This document shows, piece by piece, positions 8,401 to 15,739 of a stretch of DNA of 64,000 bases (the first letter of the stretch is position 1; every line of letters begins with the position of its first letter). A program made the position numbers and the translations under genes. The notes beneath the pieces were generated by a model. The model was not told the origin of the DNA, made no database searches, and worked only from the letters and a program-made list of their open reading frames with translations. Source of the DNA: Methyloversatilis universalis (lineage in GTDB: Bacteria; Pseudomonadota; Gammaproteobacteria; Methylococcales; Methylococcaceae); contig DYIL01000005.1 in the NCBI GenBank assembly GCA_020723665.1, positions 1 to 64,000 on the forward strand, in the 5' to 3' direction.

Positions 8401-9528
8401 CATTCGCCCGCCGATCGTGTCGTTCATCGTATAGCCGCCGCCGTCGAAATCCAGCCAGATGCGACGGTGCAAGGTGAGGCTGTCCGGTTCGGGTTCCGGA
8501 TCGCCGCGCCGGATCACTCGCAGATTCATCGTCGCGCCGGATTCCATCCGGTAGGCGGGGAGCGATTTCCATTCGTTCGGAAGATTGGTCTGACGCGGAT
8601 CGACGGCGGGAACGCCCTCGACTTCGACCACGCGCAACGGCGGACGTGCATCGAAAACCCAGATTTCCTCGGCGGGCCAGGGTGCCTTGCTCGGAGGCCG
8701 CGGCAGCGACTCGACCGGCCCCGGAAAGCGGGCCGTGAGCTGTATGCTCCAATGTCCGGGACGAAGCTGCAAGCGCAGCTTGTTGTCCGGCTCCAGGCGG
8801 GCGGGTAGGGGCGATGAGACCTGCAAGGGAATCGAGTCGGTCGGCAGCGCCCCATCGAGAAGGATCGCGCGCTGTCCGCCGGATACGTCCAGATCGATAT
8901 GCGTCACTACGCGCAGCGGGGTGTCGTCGATGATCCGCCGGTAAACCTGCACGTCGACGGTCTCGGCTCTCTCCGATGGCCCGGCATCGCCAGATGCCTC
9001 GCGGTAGATCCACAACTGCTTCTGTTCGTTGAAGACGGGGAAGGGGACGGATTGGCCGTTGACCGTCAAAGAGATGATGCCCGCGTCGGTCGGCACCGCG
9101 AGATTTTGCGGCAGACGATCCCAAACGAAACGGCCCCTGACGATGTGCTCGCCCGGCGCGAGACGGGTGCCGGGGCGATTCTCGGCGGTAGCGGCTACGG
9201 CCGGCTTTCCGTCCACCTCGATCTGCTGCGGCCAGTGTTCGGCGTCGCCCGGAAGGGCCAGCCACCCCTCCGCGTAAACACGGGCCGTCAAGGCGAAGCG
9301 CCCGGCACGATCGTCCAGGACCAATTCGAGCCTGGTCGGCCAAACGCAGCGCCGCTCTTCGGGGTTGCCGTGCAGGTGCGGGCAAGTCCGATTTTCGTGG
9401 CCGCGCAAGACCCAGTCGGTCCAGGGTTTAAGGGGAGCGGGGACGGCGTCCGGCAACAGCGGATCCGCCAGAACGATGACCGAAACCAACAATATAGGAA
9501 AGACCAACAACGCCGACCGACGAAACAT
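5467..9528 (-). CDS. Large uncharacterised inner-membrane protein with duplicated periplasmic and membrane modules
   Basis: A 1353-residue protein of unknown function. A signal-anchor (about 1-22) is followed by a beta-rich exported region (about 23-470, with C49 and C61), then a membrane cluster (about 478-560 and 663-719). A second beta-rich region (about 735-1150, with C746-x3-C750) leads to four C-terminal membrane segments near 1156-1174, 1188-1214, 1231-1249 and 1294-1314, and a short charged tail. The two exported regions look related: both begin with a Cys pair and carry W-P-x-x-I/V-E-V-D and L-x-P-G-x-H-I-V motifs. The frame is open 136 codons further upstream, but the start at 9528 has GGAG at proper spacing and leads directly into the signal segment. 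It is flanked by a DUF6763 gene on the same strand, 450 bases away. Confidence 0.8.
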   Translation of the reverse strand: MFRRSALLVFPILLVSVIVLADPLLPDAVPAPLKPWTDWVLRGHENRTCPHLHGNPEERRCVWPTRLELVLDDRAGRFALTARVYAEGWLALPGDAEHWPQQIEVDGKPAVAATAENRPGTRLAPGEHIVRGRFVWDRLPQNLAVPTDAGIISLTVNGQSVPFPVFNEQKQLWIYREASGDAGPSERAETVDVQVYRRIIDDTPLRVVTHIDLDVSGGQRAILLDGALPTDSIPLQVSSPLPARLEPDNKLRLQLRPGHWSIQLTARFPGPVESLPRPPSKAPWPAEEIWVFDARPPLRVVEVEGVPAVDPRQTNLPNEWKSLPAYRMESGATMNLRVIRRGDPEPEPDSLTLHRRIWLDFDGGGYTMNDTIGGRMTRDWRLNVRPGVELGRVAIDGQPQTITREDETGTVGVEVRRGAVNLSADSRIGGVRTLSATGWDKDFQSVSAELNLPPGWRLLAATGVDHAPDTWIARWTLLDLFVVLITTMAAARLWSWPSAALTLLALALLWHEPGAPRYVWLNILAAAALLTVLPKGRIALFVRIYRNLALLVLILIAIPFMVDQARFALYPQLEQPWVEMPSAAPVVFRKQAETAAEAPQTMESYAPRPKLYEPGTPPAVPDQRGRAFEETDPNAVTQTGPGLPEWHWKSIPLGWNGPVLRNQEIGLVLLSPAVNFVLNVSRIVLVIALAVQFSGGRPRLPPSLPHAAIPPLLIPLISFPPDAKAEFPDQVLLDELKSRLLAPADCLPQCVEVPLLTIEATRSGLRQTLEIHAQESIALPLPVNAAQWIPSGVEVDRTPAEALFRDREGGLWLALKPGRHIVTLSGPLPGRDQLQIPLPLKPRRVEAAGEGWRIDGIRENGVPDVQLQLVRVPNGDRPGSELPTLESRPLPPFLEVERTLKVGVDWRAVTVVRRASPPDRPVVATIPLVDGESVVTPGLQVDDGKVMVNLLPGQRHVSWESVLAKKPAILLEAPRTTDWTEVWRSDVSPIWHLESEGLVVVHHQDAEGNWLPEWRPWPGESVTLHLTRPQGAPGNTLTIDRSRFELNPGTHATDATLTLSLRSSQGGQHTVTLPEHTELQSVTIDGTTQPIRQQGRLVTLPLHPGEQTATLAWRDGNGIRSRLVSPEIDLGVPSVNSSITFSLGQDRWVLLTGGPRFGPAVLFWGVLIVITLVSAALGRLPSTPIRSWQWFLLLIGLSQVPVIGGIVVVGWLLALGWRANAGPGLRDIWFNLLQAGIAMLTLAALSLLSEAVRQGLLGLPDMQIAGNGSGPYHLNWYQDRGGPTLPRPWIISAPLWVYRVLMLAWALWLAYTLLNWLRWGWNCYASGGLWRPRKKKEQPEAADAAKTEESPGQ

Positions 9529-9978
9529 GAGGTTCTCCATCTGAAGGGGCGAGGTCGAGCCGAGTTTTTTTGTTTTACAAGTTCGTAAAGGTAATGTAAC
9601 GCCGGAAACGCGTCTATCGAGAGAGAGTGATAAGGACAAAAACGCAAGGTCTGATGCAATGTCGCCCAATTGCAGTCTCGATACTCGATTATGCGAGCAC
9701 CAGGCAAACCAGTGGATAGAGTGGGCGGCCTTTTCGGCTGGGCCTATGCTGGAAAAATGCCGAGAGGCCTTGGGGAGAGCTAGGACATCCTCTTCACTGC
9801 AGACAAGGCGGTTCGGACATCGACGCTCGGGGCGTTCGACTGCCGCGATCGCCGTCTCGCCGTGGGCAGAGGCTCCGCAGGTGGCGACCGGGTTTGAAGG
9901 CGCGCCAACACCGCCTCGACCTCTCGATTCATACACCTTATTCCGGCCTACATGTGCCCTTTTGATTGAGACGTGGAA
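9529..9978. other. Intergenic leader of the large membrane-protein gene
   Basis: 450 bases separate the DUF6763 gene from the large membrane protein. The reading frame of the large gene is accidentally open here, but the encoded sequence is low in complexity and unlike a protein domain. No convincing promoter was identified. The only structured item is the repeat segment at 9937-9970. Confidence 0.4.
9937..9970 (-). repeat. Repeat segment shared with 2409-2443
   Basis: On the minus strand this reads CTCAATCAAAAGG, eight variable bases, then TGTAGGCCGGAATAAG. The same arrangement, with a different central eight bases, is on the plus strand at 2409-2443. It lies immediately beyond the stop codon of the DUF6763 gene. 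Function unknown; probably a fragment of a dispersed intergenic repeat. Confidence 0.6.
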
Positions 9979-10443
9979 TTACTCTTCCATCCAAGAATCG
10001 CCGCTTTCTTGGTTTGGCTTTTCCTCGTCCGGTTCCTCAGGCGTTTGCGCCGGAGGCTCTTGTTCCAAAGGCTCTTCTTCCGGAAATCCCTCGCCCCATT
10101 CGCTTCCTTCTTCTTCCGGACTTTCTTCGACGGGTCGCTCCTCAGGTTTTTCGATTTCGTCCAAAGGCTCGGCCCAATCTTCGGGCGGCGTATCGGAAAC
10201 TTCGGTGCCCGTAAGATCGTCGAGTTCGGAGACGTCCAAAGGCCCGCTCCAGTTTTCCGGCGCCTCGATCGGCTCAATGTCGAGCCGGTACCAGGTATCG
10301 AAATCCATGCCTTCGACGTCGCCGTCGAAGTGTTGAATCTCCACCAGATCCGCCTCCTCGTCCACGTAGACGACCTGAAAGGCTTGGCCCTTGTCGAGGT
10401 GTCGATACCAATTGCCGACAATAGGATCTGCTTCAGAATTCAT
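9979..10443 (-). CDS. DUF6763 family protein with long acidic tail
   Basis: A 154-residue cytosolic protein. The N-terminal 80 residues (ADPIVGNWYRHLDKG, then a beta-rich stretch with EIQHFDGD and IEPIEAPENWSGP) match what I recall of DUF6763, a small family of gammaproteobacterial proteins of unknown function. From about residue 85 the chain becomes a Glu/Pro-rich, highly acidic and probably disordered tail. Two ATGs (10449 and 10443) are plausible; the second has GAGG at better spacing and matches the family start. The role is unknown. Confidence 0.75.
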   Translation of the reverse strand: MNSEADPIVGNWYRHLDKGQAFQVVYVDEEADLVEIQHFDGDVEGMDFDTWYRLDIEPIEAPENWSGPLDVSELDDLTGTEVSDTPPEDWAEPLDEIEKPEERPVEESPEEEGSEWGEGFPEEEPLEQEPPAQTPEEPDEEKPNQESGDSWMEE

Positions 10444-10748
10444 GGTCATGTCCTCGCCTCGCACACAGAGACTTCGTTTACCGCCGAGCGGCTCGGATAG
10501 GACCGGAATGTTTTCGGCCCATGGCGAAGCCGACTCAAAATGACTATGTCCATCGTTTAGGTCGACAAAGCCGGGAGAAGTTTAATGGGGCGGGCGGTCG
10601 AGAACCGTTACCGAATCATCGTATCGACGTAACGGGACTCCAATTGACAAATCTCGCACGGCGGATGACATTTTTCTGCCGGTATGGCCCCGCCGACTAG
10701 AGAACGTGTCATGAACCAGAGAAAGTGTTGAGGGGGGATCAGTTCGCC

Positions 10749-11588
10749 ATGTTGTGGGATATTGCTCCTGTCGCCGCCACCATTTCCATAGGCTCTTTCC
10801 ATCTTCCGGTCCATTGGTACGGACTTTTCTTTGCGTCGACCTTCGTCTACGGCCTCTTCATCTTCCGTTATCTGTTTCGGCGAGAAGGCCGCCCGGAGGA
10901 TGAGGTTTACGATCTGGTCCTGTTCGTCCTTGCCGGGACCGTGATCGGAGCGCGTTTGGGCCATGTGCTGTTTTACAATCCAGGATTCTATCTGACCCAT
11001 CCGTGGAAGATCCTCGCCGTATGGGAGGGCGGGCTCGCGAGCCACGGTGCGGTGGTCGGCATCCTGGTCGCGGTCTGGCTGTATTCCCGCCGAGCGACCG
11101 ATCAGCCTTTCCTCTGGGTTTGCGATCGAATCGGCGTCACGGTGCCTTTGTCCGGCTGCCTGATCCGCATCGGCAACTTCTTTAATTCGGAGATTCTCGG
11201 CCGGCCGGCCGATGTGCCCTGGGCTGTGATCTTTGCTCGGGTCGATGCCTTGCCGCGTCATCCGGTCCAGCTCTACGAGGCATTCTTTTATCTGGTGATT
11301 TTCCTGATTCAATTCCGCTTTTATCTCAAGCGCGGGAACAGCGTGCCGTCGGGGCATATGTTCGGGCGGTTTTTTATCTTGGTGTTCGGTGCCCGCTTCG
11401 TGCTCGAATTCTTCAAGGAGGGCCAGGCCGCCTTCGAGACCGGGTGGACGATTACCATGGGCCAATGGCTCAGCATTCCGGCGATACTGGTCGGGATTTA
11501 TCTGATCTGGCGGGCGCGCCGGTTGCAGCAGGTGTTCGGAACGGGCTGGGATGGCGAGCCGCGCCGCTCGGATGCCCCCGGCGCTTGA
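10749..11588 (+). CDS. lgt: Prolipoprotein diacylglyceryl transferase
   Basis: A 279-residue, seven-pass inner-membrane enzyme that transfers diacylglycerol from phosphatidylglycerol to the lipobox Cys of prolipoproteins, the first step of lipoprotein maturation. Signatures seen: HWYGL near the N-terminus, GGLASHGA, the family signature region DRIGVTVPLSGCLIRIGNFF followed by NSEILGRP, and HPVQLYEAF. An upstream in-frame GTG exists at 10725, but the ATG at 10749 follows a purine-rich AGGGGGGA and gives the usual family start. Its 3' end abuts a decayed methyltransferase gene on the opposite strand. Confidence 0.97.
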   Translation: MLWDIAPVAATISIGSFHLPVHWYGLFFASTFVYGLFIFRYLFRREGRPEDEVYDLVLFVLAGTVIGARLGHVLFYNPGFYLTHPWKILAVWEGGLASHGAVVGILVAVWLYSRRATDQPFLWVCDRIGVTVPLSGCLIRIGNFFNSEILGRPADVPWAVIFARVDALPRHPVQLYEAFFYLVIFLIQFRFYLKRGNSVPSGHMFGRFFILVFGARFVLEFFKEGQAAFETGWTITMGQWLSIPAILVGIYLIWRARRLQQVFGTGWDGEPRRSDAPGA

Positions 11589-11589
11589 A

Positions 11590-12203
11590 TGGGGGCGCAA
11601 CCGGCCCTTGCGATGGATGGGCTGCCCGGGCAGCCAGGAACTCCACCGCGGCGGCATTTCAGGCAGCGATTCGTGCGCGCCCATCACGAGCAGCCCGCCG
11701 GTCGTCAGGCGCGCATCGAGACGATGGAGGATTTGCCGCTGCAAGGCGGTCGAAAAATAGGTGAACGCCAGGTTTCGGCAGAGAACGAGATCGAAAGGGC
11801 CAACCGGCATTGTTTGGCGGATGTCCTGTACGGCCCACCTCACCCTGAGGCGATACTCGGGTCTGATGCAATAGCGTTCCCGATCCTGGTTAAACACCGG
11901 ACCGCGCCAAGAAGAAGGCAATTCCCTGAGACTATTCGCCGGGTAACAGCCGCGCTGGGCGCGCGATCTGCTGCGGATCGGCGTCGGTGGCGGTCAGTCG
12001 GAACGCCATATCCGGATTTTGCGGCGCGACTTCCAGCGCCCAAATCAAAGTCAGCGTATACGCTTCCTCGCCTGCGCCGCAGCCCGCGCTCCAAGCGCGG
12101 ATCAGGCGTTCGCCTAAAATTCGGCCAAGGCGAATCAGCTCCGGTAGTCCGTGTTCAGACTCCCGGCGCAGATGAATCGATTGATCATGTTCCTCCTCGA
12201 TCG
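11590..12203 (-). pseudogene. Decayed CheR-type SAM-dependent methyltransferase
   Basis: Two minus-strand frames join to give a CheR/PilK-like methyltransferase core. The upstream frame (about 12203 to 11960) encodes RAWSAGCGAGEEAYTL, the SAM-binding motif I, followed by ALEVAPQNPDM and TATDADPQQIAR. The downstream frame (from about 11955) continues QRGCYPANSLRELP, then GPFDLVLCRNLAFTYF and LHRLDARLTTGGLLVMGAHESLP. One base is missing in the GC-rich run near 11955-11962. The N-terminal domain is absent and no proper start is present. At the 3' end the frame runs without a stop into the reverse strand of lgt. Both ends and the frameshift point to a pseudogene. Confidence 0.85.
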
Positions 12204-12264
12204 TCTATTAAGGCGTAAGATAAGCCTACTCCCCCGAAAAGATCCGACGAGGTCTCAAGATCCT

Positions 12265-12984
12265 ATGACTACTTTGTCCCGAATGCTGCGCGAGATCGAG
12301 GAGGAGGTCACCCTCACCCGGCATTTCATCGGCAAGGATGCGCTGAATCCGAAAGTCCTGGATGCGATGCGAAAAGTTCCCCGCGACCGGTTCGTGCCCT
12401 CGGAGTGCAAGGCCTACGCTTACGAGAACGGACCCCTGCCCATCGGTTACGGTCAAACCATTTCCCAGCCTTACATCGTGGCTTTGATGACCGATCTTCT
12501 CGATCCCGAACCCGACGATGTCGTCCTGGAAATCGGCACGGGTTCCTGCTATCAGGCGGCGGTGCTGTCGCTGTTGGTGAAGCGGGTTTACACGGTGGAA
12601 ATCATTTCTGAACTGGCCGAACAGGCGAAGGAACGGCTGAAGCGTCTCGGCTATCGCAACGTGGAGGTGCGTGCCGGCGACGGCTATTACGGCTGGCCGG
12701 AACATGCGCCCTATGACAGCATTATCGTGACGGCGGCCGCCCCCTATGTTCCTGAACCCTTGCTGGCGCAGCTCAAGCCCGGCGGCAGGATGGTGATTCC
12801 GGTCGGCTTGCCTTATCACCACCAGGAACTGATGCTGGTGGTAAAGGATGAACGAGGGCAAATCGAAACCCGTAGCGTTTTGGACGTCGCTTTCGTACCG
12901 CTCACGGGAGGCACGATGATCGAACCGGAGCACAGACCCGTTACGCCGGCCGATCGGACGAATTCGAACGGAGAACAACCATGA
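12265..12984 (+). CDS. pcm: Protein-L-isoaspartate O-methyltransferase
   Basis: A 239-residue SAM-dependent repair enzyme that methylates L-isoaspartyl residues in aged proteins. The PIMT-specific GQTISQP (63-69) and SAM motif EIGTGSCYQA (89-98) are present, followed by the acidic YTVEI strand and the late GGRMVIPVG segment. The frame is open 38 codons upstream, but that part runs back over the methyltransferase pseudogene. The ATG at 12265 (MTTLSRML) gives a typical length. It overlaps the next gene by four bases (ATGA), indicating coupled translation with a small zinc-finger regulator. Confidence 0.95.
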   Translation: MTTLSRMLREIEEEVTLTRHFIGKDALNPKVLDAMRKVPRDRFVPSECKAYAYENGPLPIGYGQTISQPYIVALMTDLLDPEPDDVVLEIGTGSCYQAAVLSLLVKRVYTVEIISELAEQAKERLKRLGYRNVEVRAGDGYYGWPEHAPYDSIIVTAAAPYVPEPLLAQLKPGGRMVIPVGLPYHHQELMLVVKDERGQIETRSVLDVAFVPLTGGTMIEPEHRPVTPADRTNSNGEQP

Positions 12985-13376
12985 CTGAACCACTTTCGGA
13001 TACACAGATCAACGAACTGAAAGAAGCGCTCAAAAGCCGCTTTCGCGAGCTGCGAGAGGAGATTCGTCGGGAACTCCTGGCTTCGGACAACGAGCGATAC
13101 ATTGATCTCGCCGGACAAGTTCACGATATCGAGGAGGAATCGGTGGCGGATTTATTGGTGGATCTGAATCTCGCCATCATCGATCGGCACATCCGCGAGC
13201 TTCAGGCGATCGACGCCGCCCTGCTCAGGATCGGCAACAACGAGTACGGTGTGTGCGCCGACTGCGGAGGCGAGATCGGCTATCCGCGGCTCAAGGCCAA
13301 TCCTGCCGCCGAGAGGTGTCTGGACTGTCAGGAGCGGTACGAGCATACCCACGCAACGCCTTCGTCGAGTTTATAA
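12981..13376 (+). CDS. DksA/TraR-family zinc-finger protein
   Basis: A 131-residue protein with a long N-terminal helical coiled-coil region and a C-terminal four-cysteine zinc finger: C92-x2-C95 in CADCGGEIGYPRL, then C113-x2-C116. The YGVCADCG context is the TraR/DksA signature. Such proteins insert into the RNA polymerase secondary channel and modulate initiation; short forms often act independently of ppGpp. The acidic pair expected at the coiled-coil tip is not obvious, so an exact DksA function is uncertain. Its start overlaps the pcm stop (ATGA). Confidence 0.85.
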   Translation: MTEPLSDTQINELKEALKSRFRELREEIRRELLASDNERYIDLAGQVHDIEEESVADLLVDLNLAIIDRHIRELQAIDAALLRIGNNEYGVCADCGGEIGYPRLKANPAAERCLDCQERYEHTHATPSSSL

Positions 13377-13377
13377 A

Positions 13378-13500
13378 AGAAGCTCCGATTAAGTCCTTCA
13401 ACAGGACTGCCCTCAGCCGAGTAGAAGGGCTCAGGGCGAACGGTAAGATATTGATTCCGTTCGAAGGGCATGAACGGAATCCACTTGTTCAGAGCTTCCT
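13378..13500. repeat. Inverted-repeat element (family 2), copy 1
   Basis: About 123 bp, related to the element at 60686-60797. The shared parts are the left end (GAAGCTC-GATTAAG), an internal palindrome (GATTCCGTTC with GAACGGAATC) and the right end CCACTTGTTC-GAGCTTCCT. The ends are imperfect inverted repeats of each other. The middle differs between copies. It directly precedes a 107-bp MITE-like copy and follows the zinc-finger gene by a few bases, so it might also act as a transcript end structure. Confidence 0.75.
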
Positions 13501-13525
13501 GAACGGGGACCTGTTCGGCGGAACT

Positions 13526-13632
13526 TTAACAGGCTGTTGAAAAATTCGATGCTCCTACCATAGGTAGTGGGCAACGACGAAACTGTTAACCTACATATCG
13601 TATGCAGAATGCGTTTTTCAACACCCTGTTAA
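13526..13632. repeat. 107-bp MITE-like element, copy 2
   Basis: Same length and same inverted termini as the element at 2485-2591, in the same orientation, with about four substitutions clustered after the CTACAT sequence. It lies between a family-2 inverted-repeat element and the DUF1015 gene. Near identity with copy 1 implies recent dispersal. Confidence 0.8.
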
Positions 13633-13699
13633 GGCGCTCGGCTGTCTCTCGAACCGGCCGCTGTCGAGTGAACTTCTTCCCGGCGTCAGTCCTATCGGC

Positions 13700-14938
13700 C
13701 TAGTCCAGCACGTGGGAGGCCAAACCGTCCGCCAGCTTGGGTTCGAACCAGGTCGACTTCGGGGGCATGACCTCGCCCGCATCGGCCACGGCCATCAGGT
13801 CTTCCATGCGGGTAGGATGCAGCGAGAATGCCAGTGCCATTTCGCCGGAATCCACCCGGCGTTCGAGTTCGCGTAAACCCCGGATGCCCCCCACGAAATC
13901 GATGCGCCGGTCGCGACGCGGATCGGCGACGCCCAGGACGGGAGCAATCAGATTGTCCTGCAAGAGGCTGACGTCCAGCCGCGCCACCGGGTCGGTCGGG
14001 ATCGGATCCGGCTTTATGCGCAGCTTGCGCCAACGGCCGCCGAGATAGAGGCCGAACTCGCCCGGCGCTTCCGGTTTCACGGGGCTGCCGACTTCTTCCA
14101 CGGTGAAGCGCTCGGCCACCCGCTTCAGAAACTCGGGCTCGCTCAGGTCGTTCAAGTCTCTGATCAGACGGTTGTAGGCCATGATGCGCATCTGCCGGTG
14201 CGGAAAAATCACGGACAGAAAATATTCGTAACTTTCATCCCCCGTATAACCGGGAACGGACCGGCGGCGCGAGGCAGCGACTCTGGAAGCTGCGGCGGAG
14301 CGGTGATGACCATCGGCGATGTAAAGAGCAGGCAACGTATCGAAAAGCTCGGTGAGCCGGGCGATAATGCGCTGATCGCGAATGACCCAGAGCGTATGCC
14401 GCACGCCGGATTCGGAAGTCGCATCCGCTTCGGGTGGCTCGCCGGCGGTTTCCGCCAAAAGTCGGTCGATCTCGGGGGCATCGGGATAGGCCAGCAGGAC
14501 CGGACCGGTCTGAGCGTTCAGCGCGACGATCTGGCGTACCCGGTCGTCCTCCTTGTCGGGACGGGTAAACTCGTGTTTGCGGATGCGGTTGGCGTCGTAA
14601 GCGGCGACACTTGCGGTCGCGACCAGGCCCAGTTGCGTGTGCTCGCCCATGACGAGTCGGTAGGCGTAATAGAGCGGCCGATCGTCTCTGTTCAGAATGC
14701 CGGAATCCAGCATCCGTTTCAGGTTTTCCGCGGCTTTGGCGTAAACCTCGGGGGCATGGGGGTCGACGCCGGGCGCGAGATCGATTTCCGGTTTGGAGAT
14801 GTGGAGGAAGCTCCATGGACGGTTCGCCGCCAGCGTTCTGGCCTCTTCGGTATCCAGTACGTCATAGGGCGGTGCGATGACATCCGCGGCGCGGTCGGGT
14901 GCCGGACGAAGAGCGGCAAAAGGGCGTATGACAGGCAT
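13700..14938 (-). CDS. DUF1015 family protein (SerK-like)
   Basis: A 412-residue soluble protein of the DUF1015 family. It starts MPVIRPFAALRP and contains APPYDV, NPW/NRPWSFLHI-type segments, the family hallmark IADGHHRSAAA, and a C-terminal MPPKSTWFEPK. Archaeal relatives include a free-serine kinase (SerK); whether bacterial members share that activity is unknown. The start at 14938 matches the family N-terminus. It stands alone and is divergent from the TPR lipoprotein gene across a 269-base gap. Confidence 0.88.
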   Translation of the reverse strand: MPVIRPFAALRPAPDRAADVIAPPYDVLDTEEARTLAANRPWSFLHISKPEIDLAPGVDPHAPEVYAKAAENLKRMLDSGILNRDDRPLYYAYRLVMGEHTQLGLVATASVAAYDANRIRKHEFTRPDKEDDRVRQIVALNAQTGPVLLAYPDAPEIDRLLAETAGEPPEADATSESGVRHTLWVIRDQRIIARLTELFDTLPALYIADGHHRSAAASRVAASRRRSVPGYTGDESYEYFLSVIFPHRQMRIMAYNRLIRDLNDLSEPEFLKRVAERFTVEEVGSPVKPEAPGEFGLYLGGRWRKLRIKPDPIPTDPVARLDVSLLQDNLIAPVLGVADPRRDRRIDFVGGIRGLRELERRVDSGEMALAFSLHPTRMEDLMAVADAGEVMPPKSTWFEPKLADGLASHVLD

Positions 14939-15207
14939 GATCGTTTTCCAAAGGGGTATTGTCCGGATTCTACCAGTTGAGTCGGGAACCGTGTCTTGCG
15001 TAAAGGACTTGCGGGGTTCTCGGTAACTTCATCGGGCGCCGCGGGTCCAATGGGGCAGAGAACGGCGAACTGGAGCGCGACGGCGATGTCCTGTATTCTC
15101 CCTCTTCTTTCGAGGATGGCCCGAGCCGGCGCTCGTGTCCCGCGCTACGGGTCGTGTTCTACTATTTAGACATTTCAGCTTCTCCGTACAGAGGTCTGCG
15201 TTTCAAC
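14939..15207. other. Divergent intergenic region
   Basis: 269 bases between the divergent DUF1015 and lipoprotein genes. It must hold promoters for both, but I could not place a convincing -35/-10 pair. Confidence 0.4.
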
Positions 15208-15738
15208 ATGACCAAAGCCTATCGTCCTCTCGTCGTCGCCGCCCTTCTTTTGCAAGCGGCCTGCGTCAGCGTATCGAATCAGCCGCGCGGGATTTACCAG
15301 CCCGAGCAGGTGCCGGGCGACTCCACGGCCGGGCGCCAACCGCCTTCCCCTCCGGTCACGCTAAGAGAAGTTCCCGCTCCATCGAGAGCAGGACCGCCCG
15401 CGAGAAGCGAGCCGGTCGCCTCGTCGCCGGCCGTTCTGGCCTTGTTGAGCGAGGCCGAAAGCAACCGTAAGGCCGGGCAACTGGATAACGCGGCCTCCGC
15501 GTTGGAAAGAGGAATACGCATACAGCCGCGCAATCCGCTGTTGTGGCATGAATTAGCCGTGATCAGGCTACAGCAGCACCAGCCCGGACTCGCCGAAGAT
15601 CTGGCGAAGAAGTCGAACCAGCTAGCCAGGGGAAGCCAGCCGCTGACCCAAAAGAACTGGTCCATTATCGCCCAGGCCCGTCGGGCGAAAGGCGATCTGG
15701 CCGGCGCGCAACAGGCCGAGCTCAACGCCGGGAACTGA
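15208..15738 (+). CDS. Lipoprotein with TPR-type repeats
   Basis: A 176-residue predicted lipoprotein. The signal MTKAYRPLVVAALLLQAAC has a lipobox with Cys19. A Pro-rich linker (about 30-75) is followed by two to three TPR-like helical pairs (ALLSEAESNRKAGQLDNAA and similar; NPLLWHELAVIRLQ). An 18-codon upstream extension is rejected because it would bury the signal peptide. The stop lies one base before the TTG start of yoaA, suggesting one transcript. Probably an outer- or inner-membrane-anchored scaffold; no specific partner can be named. Confidence 0.85.
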   Translation: MTKAYRPLVVAALLLQAACVSVSNQPRGIYQPEQVPGDSTAGRQPPSPPVTLREVPAPSRAGPPARSEPVASSPAVLALLSEAESNRKAGQLDNAASALERGIRIQPRNPLLWHELAVIRLQQHQPGLAEDLAKKSNQLARGSQPLTQKNWSIIAQARRAKGDLAGAQQAELNAGN

Positions 15739-15739
15739 C

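Noticed and set aside
6992-9385. 797-codon minus-strand frame overlapping the large membrane protein
   Set aside because: It is a GC-rich shadow, Arg-rich with no family features; the other frame has a signal peptide and membrane segments.
9529-9936. 136-codon N-terminal extension of the large membrane protein
   Set aside because: The extension is compositionally unlike a protein domain, and a ribosome binding site plus signal segment support the start at 9528.
10608-11921. 437-codon minus-strand frame across lgt
   Set aside because: Only its first 110 or so codons are real (the methyltransferase remnant). The rest is the reverse strand of lgt, a certain gene.
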